The notes below the pieces were generated by a model. The model was not told where the DNA came from, did not search any database, and saw only the letters and a list, made by a program, of their open reading frames with translations. Positions 54,501-62,959 of a DNA stretch of 64,000 nt are shown here, one piece after another. The stretch's first letter is position 1, and every line of letters begins with the position of its first letter. The position numbers and the translations under genes were made by a program. Origin of the DNA: Castellaniella sp. Lineage in GTDB: Bacteria > Pseudomonadota > Gammaproteobacteria > Burkholderiales > Burkholderiaceae_B. The DNA lies in assembly GCF_034675845.1 (NCBI RefSeq), contig NZ_JAUCCU010000001.1, positions 930,001-994,000 on the forward strand, in the 5' to 3' direction.

Positions 54501-55117
54501 TCGAGTTGGCGGGTGAGTTCGCGCAGGATATCGTCCAGGCGAGTCAGGTTTTCCCGGGTGTCCTGCAGGCGGTTTTCGGTTTCCCGGCGGCGTTCTTTAT
54601 AGCGCGATACCCCGGCGGCTTCTTCAAGATAAACGCGCAGTTCTTCGGGGCGGGCCTCGATCAGGCGATTGATCATGCCCTGACCGATGATGGCATAGCC
54701 CCGCGTTCCCAGGCCTGTACCCAGAAATATATCGTGGATATCGCGTCGGCGCACCGCCTGGTTGTTGACAAAATAGCTGCTGGTGCCATCCCGGGTCAGG
54801 ACCCGGCGCACGGCAATCTCGGCAAAGGTGGACCACTGGCCCGCAGCCCGGCCCTGGCTATTGTCGAAGACCAGTTCGACCGAAGCCCGGGCGGCGGGCT
54901 TACGCTGGCCCGAGCCATTGAAGATCACGTCCTGCATCGACGCACCGCGTAATTCAGAGGCTTTGGTTTCGCCCAAGACCCAGCGTACGGCGTCAATGAT
55001 GTTGGATTTGCCGCAGCCGTTAGGGCCCACCACGCCCACTAATTCGCTGGGCGTAGGGATCACGGTCGGATCTACAAAGGATTTGAATCCGGCAAGTTTG
55101 ATCTGCGTGAGGCGCAC
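51584..55117 (-). CDS. smc: Chromosome partition protein SMC
   Basis: A condensin-type ATPase that organises and helps segregate the chromosome. A 1177-residue protein with Walker A GPNGCGKS (residues 31-38), long heptad coiled coils (about 165-500 and 660-1010), a central hinge (about 510-640, WATALESILHERMNALGLR), and a C-terminal head with LLSGGEKALTATALVFAL and LLDEVDAPLDDAN. I chose the GTG ending at 55117, giving RLTQIKLAGFKSFVDPT as in relatives; an ATG 21 codons upstream adds an unrelated cysteine-rich leader. It lies upstream of zipA and ligA. No kleisin partner gene is in the window. Confidence 0.95.
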   Translation of the reverse strand: MRLTQIKLAGFKSFVDPTVIPTPSELVGVVGPNGCGKSNIIDAVRWVLGETKASELRGASMQDVIFNGSGQRKPAARASVELVFDNSQGRAAGQWSTFAEIAVRRVLTRDGTSSYFVNNQAVRRRDIHDIFLGTGLGTRGYAIIGQGMINRLIEARPEELRVYLEEAAGVSRYKERRRETENRLQDTRENLTRLDDILRELTRQLDKLQVQAQVAADYRALQSEGELKQQALWLLREQAARDSRQALALQAEQAQSQLDAAVARLRALEAGLESQREAHFAAGEAVHQTQGRLFEAGALVSRLEAEIRHVVDARHRLQARRTQLQSQIQEWADQHAHGTTALETAQDQRDEAEARAEILADQSQTAQDGLPGLDAQLRTFNQQRDESRRTLARTEQDLALLAQAQRDADHQWRRLAERLARLQHERQTLGAPDPTELQRWVGECKVTESRLAEAQAHVLALEASQSVLEADLTQTQQASQDARQHLDRLDARRQALLALQEKIQSDDALQPWLQHQGLQELGRLWQQLQVEPAWATALESILHERMNALGLRTLDHVRAFAQDSPPTRLAFYQLPDAQAAALPAPAGAVRLLDQVQARDSALTPLLSVWLQGVFICDDLAQALARRAELPPGGRWVLPAGHQVDLCSVRFYAADSEQAGLLARQQQIDDLARAVRAAQLVADQALDAQAQAQARRRALDQALQPARVQIAERMQAQHEAQLQQHRLTQQLAQTDEQAQRLALDMDETQTQMQLLAGQREEAEARFESLDAVLAEQQENHAVLDQQIEALAQQAEQARQQGRERERAAQEAEYAVRTLHHRLDELRRNLQLAADQGRRAQAELDTLQGELFELDESVAQAGLQDALETRAEAEETLREARIQQDNAAAALRQADEGRLTLEHELDPLRARITELQLKEQAARLAIEQYAEQLDAQQVDRAALQRQLAEQSPQWQQLDWLQSEVQRVSRRVDALGAVNLAALEELQVAQERKGFLDSQYQDLLSAIETLENAIRKIDRETRELLVQTFDTVNEHFGQLFPQLFGGGEARLSMTGDEILDAGVQVMAQPPGKRNSTIHLLSGGEKALTATALVFALFKLNPAPFCLLDEVDAPLDDANTERYANLVRGMSSQTQFLFISHNKIAMQMARQLVGVTMQEQGVSRIVAVDMDSALQWAAAAG

Positions 55118-55314
55118 GGGAATCTGGCAGGCTGAAGGTCGTATCGACAGGAACGAACAGCATATGATAACGCACCCCAAAAGCAGACCCCCGGCACAGC
55201 CACCATGAAGCTGCCATGAAAACCCACGTTAACCGCTATACTGCAAATCCATTTCACAGACACGCACTCCCATCAGGAATGCCGATCTACTACCGATTAC
55301 CTTGGGGTTGACGC

Positions 55315-56619
55315 TTGAACAAGGGCTTTTATATGGTCATGGCGGCACAGGCGCTCTCGTCTGTTGCAGATAACGCCTTGCTGATTGCGGCCATCGGATT
55401 GATCGCCGACCTCAGCGGCCCAGACTGGATGGCCCCCATGATGAAATGGTGGTTTGCGCTGGCTTATGTGGTGCTGGCGGCATTCGTGGGCGCCTTCGCG
55501 GATTCTTTCCCCAAAGGCCGGGTCATGTTCGCCACCAACGCGCTGAAAACCTGTGGCTGCCTGCTGATGTTCAGCTATGGGGCTTTCAACTTTACCCACG
55601 AGCACCAACTGGTGCTGATTTTCGTGGCTTACACCATTGTGGGGGTGGGCGCCGCCGCCTACTCGCCGGCCAAATATGGCATCGTCACTGAAATGCTGCC
55701 GCCCGAACTCCTGGTCAAGGGCAATAGCTGGATCGAAGGCCTGACCGTGCTGTCCGTGATTGTCGGCACAGTGCTGGGTGGCGTCTTGATCAGCCCGACT
55801 GTGTCAACCTGGCTGATGTCCTTTGACTGGGTCAACACCCTGGCCAACAACACGGCGCAGTGCGCCATTCTGATGATCAGCCTGGTCTATGTAGCGGCTG
55901 CAATCTGCAATCTGCTGATCCCCGACACCCATGCCTATTACCCGCGCCAGCAAACCCGTCCCAGCGCCCTGATCCGAAATTTCATCCGCTATGTGCGCGT
56001 CCTCTGGAGCGACAAGCTGGGTCAGATTTCATTGGCGGTCACAACCTTGTTCTGGGGGGCGGGGGCCACCTTGCAATTCATCGTGATCGAATGGGGTGCC
56101 CAGCATCTGGGATACCGCCTGGACCAGGCTTCGATTCTGATGGGGGTGGCGGCCTTTGGCACCGTGATCGGTGCCATGATTGCCGGGCGTGTACCCTTGC
56201 GCAAGGCGCTGTCCGTGCTGCCTATCGGGGTGGCCATGGGGTTGGTGGTTTTGCTGATGCCGCTGGTCTATACCCCCTGGACGGTCTATGTCCTGCTGCT
56301 GCTGATCGGCGGCCTATCGGGATTCTTTGTAGTCCCCATGAATGCGATGTTGCAGCATCGCGGTCACGTGCTGCTGTCGGCCGGGCATTCGATTGCCGTG
56401 CAGAACTTCAATGAACAGCTGAATATCCTGCTGATGCTGGCCGTCTATAGCCTGATGTTATGGCTGGGCCTATCCATCAATATCATCATTGCCCTGTTTG
56501 GCATCCTGGTGGCCTGCCTGATGCTGGTCTTCATCCAGTGGAATCGCCTGAACCACCGTGCCAATCCCGATCTGGAAAAACAGATCGGCCAGACCGGGCA
56601 CGGGACCGCACTGGACTAA
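55315..56619 (+). CDS. lplT: Lysophospholipid transporter LplT
   Basis: A major facilitator that flips lysophospholipids inward for re-acylation. The 434-residue protein has about twelve membrane segments and the LplT landmarks NKGFYMVMAAQALSSVADNA at the start, AYSPAKYGIVTEMLPPELLV, GNSWIEGLTVLSVIVGTVLG and FVVPMNAMLQHRGHVLLSAG. The start is a TTG at 55315. In E. coli lplT is followed by the acyltransferase gene aas; no aas is next to it here. It is divergent from smc and convergent with the glycosylase gene. Confidence 0.9.
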   Translation: MNKGFYMVMAAQALSSVADNALLIAAIGLIADLSGPDWMAPMMKWWFALAYVVLAAFVGAFADSFPKGRVMFATNALKTCGCLLMFSYGAFNFTHEHQLVLIFVAYTIVGVGAAAYSPAKYGIVTEMLPPELLVKGNSWIEGLTVLSVIVGTVLGGVLISPTVSTWLMSFDWVNTLANNTAQCAILMISLVYVAAAICNLLIPDTHAYYPRQQTRPSALIRNFIRYVRVLWSDKLGQISLAVTTLFWGAGATLQFIVIEWGAQHLGYRLDQASILMGVAAFGTVIGAMIAGRVPLRKALSVLPIGVAMGLVVLLMPLVYTPWTVYVLLLLIGGLSGFFVVPMNAMLQHRGHVLLSAGHSIAVQNFNEQLNILLMLAVYSLMLWLGLSINIIIALFGILVACLMLVFIQWNRLNHRANPDLEKQIGQTGHGTALD

Positions 56620-56683
56620 TCCACGCCGACAGGGCATCCGGGACAAAAACAACCGCCCTCCTCAGGCCCACCTCCGCTGCGAC

Positions 56684-57562
56684 TCAATCCACGATCTGGC
56701 TGGCTTGCACGGCCTGCGCCAAGCCAGCCAGATCCCGCCAGGCCTGGGATTTCAAGGCACCGCGCACCAGCATCGAGGCTGGCTGATGTGTCACCCAGAC
56801 CGGTGTTTCCACGCCATCCGCAGCGCGATGGGTTTGCGCCGCCCCGCGCACGGCATCGAAATCCACCGTAGCGCCCAGCACCGCCTGGGCAGCCACCCGC
56901 CCCAGCGCCAGAATCCAATGTGGCCGCAAGACAGCAATTTCGTGCTGCAGATAGGGGATGCAGGCAGCGATTTCCCCCACATCGGGCTGCTGCCCGCCCA
57001 GGGCGCGGCATTTAACCGCATAAGTACCATACCGCGATGCCGCCTGCGGCAGCCGCACCGCCGCCAGCATTGCATCCAGCAAACGACCCGCATCCCCCTG
57101 AAACGGCAGGCCTGCGACCTCGTCCTCGATGCCCGGCTGTTCGGCCACAATCAGGTAAAAGGGACGATCCGCCTGCCCCGCACCCGGCACGGCCCGCAGC
57201 CGCTGCTCGTGGCGCGGACACTGTCGACAGGCCTGGATAGCCGCCGCCAAGGCAGGCAAATCGAGGTCCGCCAGGACCACCCGATCACCCTCTGACACAG
57301 GTGGCGTGGCCGTTGGCAGTGCCCGGACGCCAGCGCCGCCTGGCGGTTGCAGCCGTCCAAGCAAGGACTTGACCGAGACAGGACCGACGGGCGCGGCAGA
57401 GGCGACTGGCCGTGTCTCGGATGCGGGCGGTGCCGACTCGACCGTCGGCAACGACACGGCAGCCGCCGGAGCAGCGGCCATTGGCTGAGTCTCCAGCCAA
57501 TGCATATCCACGCCGATTTCAGCCAGCCAGGCGGCCTGCTCCAGACGCAACACAGGTTTCAT
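56684..57562 (-). CDS. Uracil-DNA glycosylase family protein (Fe-S type)
   Basis: A 292-residue protein whose C-terminal half (about 105-285) is a family-4-like uracil-DNA glycosylase: four probable Fe-S cysteines C112, C115, C185, C201; the AEQPGIEDEVAGLPFQGDAG motif in place of GEAPG..D..G.PF.G; ILALGRVAAQAVLG and a VWVTHQPASML loop. Residues 28-95 are an Ala/Pro/Val-rich linker without a clear fold. The catalytic motif GEAPG reads AEQPG, so substrate or activity may vary. The ATG overlaps the tsaB/rimI stop. Related proteins are often annotated as phage SPO1 DNA polymerase-related. Confidence 0.88.
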   Translation of the reverse strand: MKPVLRLEQAAWLAEIGVDMHWLETQPMAAAPAAAVSLPTVESAPPASETRPVASAAPVGPVSVKSLLGRLQPPGGAGVRALPTATPPVSEGDRVVLADLDLPALAAAIQACRQCPRHEQRLRAVPGAGQADRPFYLIVAEQPGIEDEVAGLPFQGDAGRLLDAMLAAVRLPQAASRYGTYAVKCRALGGQQPDVGEIAACIPYLQHEIAVLRPHWILALGRVAAQAVLGATVDFDAVRGAAQTHRAADGVETPVWVTHQPASMLVRGALKSQAWRDLAGLAQAVQASQIVD

Positions 57563-58800
57563 GGGGACTCCGGCAGGGTAAGCGTCATGATCCAGGCATC
57601 TTCGCGCACGCCCTGAACAGCCGGATAATAAGCCCGCCGCAAGCCCTGTTGCACAAACCCATGCTGCTGATAAAAGGCAATCGCCTGCGTATTGCTGGGG
57701 CGGACTTCGAGGGTCAGAGCAGGCAAACCGGCCTGGCGGCAATGCGCCAGGCAATGCCGCAAAAGTACCGCGCCCACGCCCCGGCGCTGTGCGTCGGAAC
57801 GCACGCCGATAACTAGCAAATGGACCATATCCGGCGTATTCATGACCAAGGCAAAACCCAACATCGCTCCCAGGCGGCGCACCACCCAGCCACGATATCC
57901 TGCGGACAGGGCATCCGCAAAATTCTGTCGTGTCCAAGGACTGGCTTGCACCTGGCGCTCGATCGCGGCGACCTCATCCACATCACTCAGGGCCATATCA
58001 TGTACGCTCCAGTGCGCCGCATCGGCCTGCGGATTGCCCCCCAGGCCCTGCGCGCGTTCCACCGTGGTGTAGGCGACCTTGTCGCGCACATAGGCAGGGG
58101 CAGCCAGGGCGGGGTCCAGGTATTGACCATTTTGCCAGGCATGCGCAGCCAGGCGCGCCACCGTAGCGGCCTGCGCCCAGACCGGGGCCCCGTCATCCAG
58201 GGGGATCACCGCCCCCAGCGACCGCAGTTCGTCGGCCAGCCCATCAAACACCTGAACCGCGTCTCCGTGGACGGCCCAGCCGCCCCCCGCCTGCATGGTC
58301 CAGGCGGCAGATTCATGGCTGGCCCAGGCGACAATATCATGCCGGGCAATCAGCGCGGGTGCCTGCAAGGTAATCCAGTCTGTCCCTTGGGCCTGATAGG
58401 CTGCCGCATAGAGTTCCTGCATGCGCGCGTCCTGCAACACCACCTGCACCCCGACTGGATCAGGCCCGGCCTGCTGCACAGCAACGGCGCACAGCGAATC
58501 CACCGGCAGCACAGGGATATCCAGGGCCACCGCCAAGCCCTGGGCCACACCGCACGCCACCCGCAGCCCAGTAAACCCGCCCGGCCCCTGGCCAAAGGCC
58601 ACGGCCGACAGGTCACGACGAGCGAGGCCCGCCTGCGCGAGCAGGCCGTCTGCCAGCGGCAGAATGCGTTCTGCATGCTCTTGGCGACCCTGGTGCTGAG
58701 CCGTATACAAGTGCACGCGCCCAGCCTGTTGTGACCATAAAGCCACGCTGCAAAAAGTGCTTGATGTCTCAAAGGCTAGAATGTGAAAATCGTCCATCAT
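57559..58800 (-). CDS. tsaB/rimI: TsaB-RimI fusion protein
   Basis: A 413-residue bifunctional protein. Residues 1-225 are TsaB (ILAFETSSTFCSVALW, GQGPGGFTGLRVACGVAQGLA), a partner of TsaD and TsaE in making the t6A37 modification of ANN-reading tRNAs. Residues about 265-410 are RimI (VHDMALSDVDEVAAIERQ, SPWTRQNFADAL, VRSDAQRRGVGAVLLRH, EVRPSNTQAIAFYQQHGF), the acetyltransferase of ribosomal protein S18. The frame is continuous through a linker at about 228-262. This fusion is known from Bordetella relatives, where the genes adjacent in other bacteria are joined. Confidence 0.95.
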   Translation of the reverse strand: MMDDFHILAFETSSTFCSVALWSQQAGRVHLYTAQHQGRQEHAERILPLADGLLAQAGLARRDLSAVAFGQGPGGFTGLRVACGVAQGLAVALDIPVLPVDSLCAVAVQQAGPDPVGVQVVLQDARMQELYAAAYQAQGTDWITLQAPALIARHDIVAWASHESAAWTMQAGGGWAVHGDAVQVFDGLADELRSLGAVIPLDDGAPVWAQAATVARLAAHAWQNGQYLDPALAAPAYVRDKVAYTTVERAQGLGGNPQADAAHWSVHDMALSDVDEVAAIERQVQASPWTRQNFADALSAGYRGWVVRRLGAMLGFALVMNTPDMVHLLVIGVRSDAQRRGVGAVLLRHCLAHCRQAGLPALTLEVRPSNTQAIAFYQQHGFVQQGLRRAYYPAVQGVREDAWIMTLTLPESP

Positions 58801-58875
58801 CTTGATATTTTAGTATTGTGTAAGCGCTTGTGATTCATGCTGGTGCCTTCTTCCTGTCCCTGTTACATTTAATCT

Positions 58876-59610
58876 ATGAACACACATAATCAGACCCTCA
58901 CCCGCAAAATTCTCATCGTCGACGACGACCCGCGTCTACGGGACCTGCTGCGGCGGTATCTGTCCGAACAGGGGTTCAATGTCTACGTTGCTGAAGATGC
59001 CAAAGAAATGGCAAAACTCTGGCAACGTGAACACTTCGACCTGCTCGTGCTCGACCTGATGCTACCCGGTGAAGACGGCCTGTCGATCTGCCGCCGTCTG
59101 CGCGGCAACCACGACAATACCCCGATTATCATGCTGACCGCCAAGGCCGAGGAAATCGACCGCATCGTAGGGCTGGAGATGGGCGCCGACGATTATCTGA
59201 CAAAACCCTTTAACCCGCGCGAGCTCCTCGCCCGGGTCAATGCCATTTTGCGCCGCCGAGGCACCGATGAGCACCCCGGCGCCCCCAGTCAGGAAAACGA
59301 ATCCGTCGAATTCGGCCCCTACCTGCTGAACCTATCCACCCGCACCCTCACCAAGGACGGGGAATCCGTGCCCATCACCACAGGCGAGTTCTCTGTCCTC
59401 AAAGTCTTTGCGCGCCACCCCAAAGTCCCTCTGTCGCGCGACAAGCTGATGGAGCTCGCTCGTGGGCGCGAATACGAAGCCTTCGACCGCAGTCTGGACG
59501 TGCAGATTTCACGCCTGCGAAAACTCATCGAACCCAACCCATCCAAACCCGTCTTTATCCAGACTGTCTGGGGATTGGGCTATGTCTTTGTCCCGGACGG
59601 CGGACAATAA
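58876..59610 (+). CDS. ompR: Response regulator OmpR
   Basis: A DNA-binding response regulator of the EnvZ/OmpR osmolarity system. The 244-residue protein has a receiver domain with the acidic pocket DDD (residues 16-18), phospho-acceptor D60 in LLVLDLMLPGEDG, T/K in MLTAKAEEID and DDYLTKPF, and a C-terminal winged helix (about 140-240) with TGEFSVLKVFARHPKVPLSR and TVWGLGYVFVPDG. It is followed by envZ after 42 bases holding a hairpin. In E. coli OmpR controls porins; the targets here are not visible. Confidence 0.95.
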   Translation: MNTHNQTLTRKILIVDDDPRLRDLLRRYLSEQGFNVYVAEDAKEMAKLWQREHFDLLVLDLMLPGEDGLSICRRLRGNHDNTPIIMLTAKAEEIDRIVGLEMGADDYLTKPFNPRELLARVNAILRRRGTDEHPGAPSQENESVEFGPYLLNLSTRTLTKDGESVPITTGEFSVLKVFARHPKVPLSRDKLMELARGREYEAFDRSLDVQISRLRKLIEPNPSKPVFIQTVWGLGYVFVPDGGQ

Positions 59611-59621
59611 ACGACTCCTTG

Positions 59622-59644
59622 CCCGCAGGGTAAATCCCTGCGGG
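59622..59644 (+). promoter_or_regulatory. Intercistronic hairpin between ompR and envZ
   Basis: Perfect 9-bp arms CCCGCAGGG and CCCTGCGGG flank TAAAT, eight bases before the envZ ATG and over the place where a ribosome site is expected. No T run follows. It could lower envZ translation or read-through relative to ompR; that is inference. Confidence 0.55.
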
Positions 59645-59652
59645 TCATCCGC

Positions 59653-61044
59653 ATGACACTCCCAAAACGACTCCGGCACGCGATCCTGCCGCGCTTGCGC
59701 CTGGGCCTGTTCACCCGGTCATTTCTGCTGATTGCCAGCCTGATGCTGGTCAGCCTGGGCGCCTGGCTGCAGATTTTCTTCGATATCGAACAAGGCCCGC
59801 GCGCGATGCAGCTGGCCCAACGCATCTCCACCACCGTCAGCATCACCCGCTCGGCGCTGGTCTATGCCCCGACAAAAGTCCGTCCAGCCCTGTTGCTGGA
59901 CCTGGCCACCCAGGAAAGCCTGCGGGTTCAGCCCCGCGAACACACGGATGTCCTGGAGCCCTTGCCGCACACCGACTATTGGGATAATGTCTCGGCAGAA
60001 GTGCGTAACCGCCTGGGCTCCCAAGCGAGCATAATGTGGGCAGTCAACGAAATGCCCGGCATCTGGGTCAGCTTTCATATCGACGACAAACAATACTGGC
60101 TGGTCTTTGACCGCGACCAGTTGCGCATGACCAGTGGCCGCGAATGGCTGGGCTGGATTACCGCTTCCCTGATGCTGGCGCTGCTGGGCGCAGCCATCAG
60201 CGCCCGCTTTGTGAATCACCCCCTATCCCAACTGGCCAAGGTCGCCCAGCAATTGGCGCGGGGCCAGACCCCCACCCCATTGCCCGAAAAAGGCCCCGTC
60301 GAAATCCGCGACATGAACGCGGCGTTCAACCGCATGGCCCGGGACATACGCCAGAACGAAGCCGACCGCGAGATCATGCTGGCGGGTATTTCACATGATC
60401 TGCGCACGCCATTGGCCCGCATGCGCCTGGAAATCGAAATGGGCCACCTCAGCGACGAGGCCCGGCAGGCCATCGACGACGACCTGGCTCAAATCAACCA
60501 CAGCATCGGCCAGCTCATGGAATATGCCCGCCCGGCAGGACTGGTGCCGGAAATCGGCATCGATGTATCCCGTGTTCTGGAAGACCTGGCTGAACGCGAG
60601 CGCAGCCACACCGAGACCCTGGGCGGCCACCTTCAAACCAGCATCGAGCCCGGCCTGCAGGCGCGCATCAGCGCCAACGACTTGAAACGCATCGTCAGCA
60701 ATCTCATCGAAAATGCCCGCCGCTATGGCCGCAGCCCACACGACAACCAGGCGCATATCAGCCTCCATGCCTACCAAAGCGGCCCCGTGCTGCGCATCGA
60801 GGTCCAGGACCAAGGCATCGGCATCCCGCCGACCGATATCCACCGCTTGCTGCGGCCCTTCGCGCGCGGCGATCTGGCACGCACCGGGGTCAGCGGCGCC
60901 GGCCTGGGGCTGTCCATTGTCGAACGCCTGCTGGGCCAGGTCGGCGGCAAATTCGAGCTGCACTCACAACCTGCTCAGGGCCTGCTGGCACGTATCGAAA
61001 TCCCCAAGGCCAAGGTCCGCCCGACCGACAAGCCTATGACGTAG
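59653..61044 (+). CDS. envZ: Sensor histidine kinase EnvZ
   Basis: The inner-membrane kinase/phosphatase partner of OmpR, 463 residues. TM1 is at about 22-44, a periplasmic domain follows at about 45-163 and TM2 at about 164-186. HAMP runs to about 238, then the DHp helix with H248 (AGISHDLRTPLARMRLEIEM), N-box (NLIENARRYG), G1 (DQGIGIP) and G2 (GAGLGLSIVERLLG). The F-box region PFARGD is also present. No ribosome site is clear, and the hairpin just upstream suggests low expression, as for EnvZ in E. coli. Confidence 0.94.
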   Translation: MTLPKRLRHAILPRLRLGLFTRSFLLIASLMLVSLGAWLQIFFDIEQGPRAMQLAQRISTTVSITRSALVYAPTKVRPALLLDLATQESLRVQPREHTDVLEPLPHTDYWDNVSAEVRNRLGSQASIMWAVNEMPGIWVSFHIDDKQYWLVFDRDQLRMTSGREWLGWITASLMLALLGAAISARFVNHPLSQLAKVAQQLARGQTPTPLPEKGPVEIRDMNAAFNRMARDIRQNEADREIMLAGISHDLRTPLARMRLEIEMGHLSDEARQAIDDDLAQINHSIGQLMEYARPAGLVPEIGIDVSRVLEDLAERERSHTETLGGHLQTSIEPGLQARISANDLKRIVSNLIENARRYGRSPHDNQAHISLHAYQSGPVLRIEVQDQGIGIPPTDIHRLLRPFARGDLARTGVSGAGLGLSIVERLLGQVGGKFELHSQPAQGLLARIEIPKAKVRPTDKPMT

Positions 61045-61089
61045 AATGAGGTGGCGGCCCTGTTGGCCGCCCCCATCTCAGGAGCCCCG

Positions 61090-61638
61090 ATGAAAACCAT
61101 AGGCGACAAACTCGAGGCCTTTCGTGTCACGGGCGTCAAGCCCGGCTTCAGCCAACCCGAGGAAAAAGGCGTTTCCGCCTTCGAGGACATCACCGAGTCT
61201 TCCTTTCCCGGAAAATGGAAGGTCATTTATTTTTACCCAAAGGACTTCACCCAGGTCTGCCCCACCGAAATCATCGGCTTCAATGCCCTGGCGGATGACT
61301 TCGAAGAACGCGACGCCATCCTGATGGGAGGGTCCACCGACAATGAATACGTCAAGCTGGCCTGGCGGCGCGAAAATCCCGACATCAACAAGCTCAATCA
61401 CTATCAGTTCGGCGACACCAACGGCGCCCTGATCGACCAGCTAGGCATACGCGACAAAATCGAAGGCGTCGCCTTGCGTGCCACCTTCATCATCGATCCC
61501 GACAATATCGTCCAGCATGTGTCGGTCAATCATGCCAACGTAGGCCGCAACCCAGAAGAAACCCTGCGCATCCTGGATGCGCTGCTGACTGACGAACTCT
61601 GCGCCTGCAACCGCGCCATCGGCGGCGCAACGCTGTAA
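61090..61638 (+). CDS. ahpC: Peroxiredoxin, AhpC/Prx family
   Basis: A thiol peroxidase of 182 residues that reduces hydrogen peroxide, alkyl hydroperoxides or peroxynitrite. The peroxidatic cysteine is C57 in FTQVCPTEIIGF. The C-terminus has DELCACNRAIGG with C171 and C173, resembling the three-cysteine AhpC of Mycobacterium tuberculosis rather than E. coli AhpC (VCPAKW). That type is recycled by AhpD, which is not next to it here. AGGAG lies six bases before the chosen ATG; an in-frame ATG 13 codons upstream is discarded. It follows envZ by 45 bases. Confidence 0.92.
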   Translation: MKTIGDKLEAFRVTGVKPGFSQPEEKGVSAFEDITESSFPGKWKVIYFYPKDFTQVCPTEIIGFNALADDFEERDAILMGGSTDNEYVKLAWRRENPDINKLNHYQFGDTNGALIDQLGIRDKIEGVALRATFIIDPDNIVQHVSVNHANVGRNPEETLRILDALLTDELCACNRAIGGATL

Positions 61639-61702
61639 GGCCTGTGCCCGTGGACCGCCCCTAACAAGGGGCTGGTTCAGCCGCGTCGGCCCAGTGCTGC
61701 CT

Positions 61703-62935
61703 CTACTGATGTGCCAGCAGCACCACTGCGCTCGCTGCAATGCCTTCGCCGCGTCCCAGATAGCCTAGTCCTTCGTTGGTCTTGGCCTTGATGTTGACGT
61801 CCGCCACAGACACCTCCAGATCCTGGGCCAGGCAGGCTGCCATGGCAGCGGCATGCGGACCGATCTTGGGCGCCTGCGCATGCACCGTGGCATCCACATT
61901 CACCACCCGCCAGCCTGCTGCCTGAGCCAAACGAACGGCCTCACGCAAGAACACGCGGCTGTCGGCCCCTGCCCAGCGCGGATCACGGTCAGAAAAATGG
62001 CGGCCAATATCGCCCTGGCCCGCCGCCCCCAACACCGCATCGGTCACGGCATGCAGCAAGACATCGGCATCCGAATGGCCTGCCAGGCCACGCTCAAAAG
62101 GAATGGTGACGCCACCAATAATCAAGGGACGATCCGGCACCAGCACATGCAGGTCATGGCCCTGGCCAATACGGAAAGGGAAAGGGTTGGACATCAGCCG
62201 GGCATCCTTGGAAAAAATAGTGGGTGAATTTTGCAGCCAGGTCTCGTACCAGTCGAAATCTTCTGGCCAGGTCAGTTTGTCGTTGCGACGACTGCCTCGC
62301 ACCAGCAAGGGCGAACGCCCACCAGAATACTCCAGCGCAGACGCTTCATCCGTAATGCGATCGTCTTGCGCACAAGCATCCAGCGCAGACAATAGCTCTG
62401 CCGCAGGGAACATCTGCGGGGTCTGAGCCAGCCAGAGATGATCGCGGGCCAGGGTCCGGCAGACTTCAGGCGCAATCGGCCCCGTCCCCGCGCAATCCGC
62501 AGCAAGCTTCACCGTATCGGCCACCGGCAAGGCCAACAAGCCTCCGCAATCATGCCGCCAGCAGGTCTCAATCAGATCCGACAAAGCCTGCGCGGGCAAA
62601 CCTGGCCGCGCAGCATCATGCACCAGCACCCAGGCGTCAGGCGGCAACTCCGCATCGTGCAATGCTGCTCGTACCGTATCCGCCCGGCTTGGCCCACCAC
62701 AGGGCCGCCAGACAGTGCGTGGCAGCCCCGCCAGCGCTGCATCGACCCACGGGTCACCCAAGGCCACGGCAACCCGCACCTGAGCAATACGCGCATCCGC
62801 CAGCAGCGCACACACCGTGCGCCGCAGCATGGGCTGGCCACCAAGCAGGGCATATTGTTTGGGCAGCCCCTGAGCCCGCGCCGCCCGCGCACCGATTCCG
62901 GCGGCAGGCACCAAGGCAATCAAAAGAGGATTCAT
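61703..62935 (-). CDS. ispDF: IspD-IspF fusion of the MEP pathway
   Basis: A 410-residue bifunctional enzyme. Residues 1-235 are IspD (LVPAAGIGARAARAQGLPKQ, VLVHDAARPGL, AQTPQMFPAAEL), which forms CDP-methylerythritol. Residues 249-410 are IspF, starting MSNPFPFRIGQGHDLH with metal ligands D261 and H263, LAGHSDADVLLHA and KAKTNEGLGYLGRGEGIAA, which closes the cyclodiphosphate. A linker of about 14 residues with no stop joins them. The pair is usually separate in Betaproteobacteria and fused in some other groups. IspE, the intervening step, is not nearby. The ATG ends at 62935. Confidence 0.94.
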   Translation of the reverse strand: MNPLLIALVPAAGIGARAARAQGLPKQYALLGGQPMLRRTVCALLADARIAQVRVAVALGDPWVDAALAGLPRTVWRPCGGPSRADTVRAALHDAELPPDAWVLVHDAARPGLPAQALSDLIETCWRHDCGGLLALPVADTVKLAADCAGTGPIAPEVCRTLARDHLWLAQTPQMFPAAELLSALDACAQDDRITDEASALEYSGGRSPLLVRGSRRNDKLTWPEDFDWYETWLQNSPTIFSKDARLMSNPFPFRIGQGHDLHVLVPDRPLIIGGVTIPFERGLAGHSDADVLLHAVTDAVLGAAGQGDIGRHFSDRDPRWAGADSRVFLREAVRLAQAAGWRVVNVDATVHAQAPKIGPHAAAMAACLAQDLEVSVADVNIKAKTNEGLGYLGRGEGIAASAVVLLAHQ

Positions 62936-62959
62936 GGAGAGGATTCTAATGTTTCCAGA

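Noticed and set aside
61657..61672. GCCCCT-AACA-AGGGGC hairpin after ahpC as a terminator
   Set aside because: Only a 6-bp stem without a T run on either strand; too weak to call.
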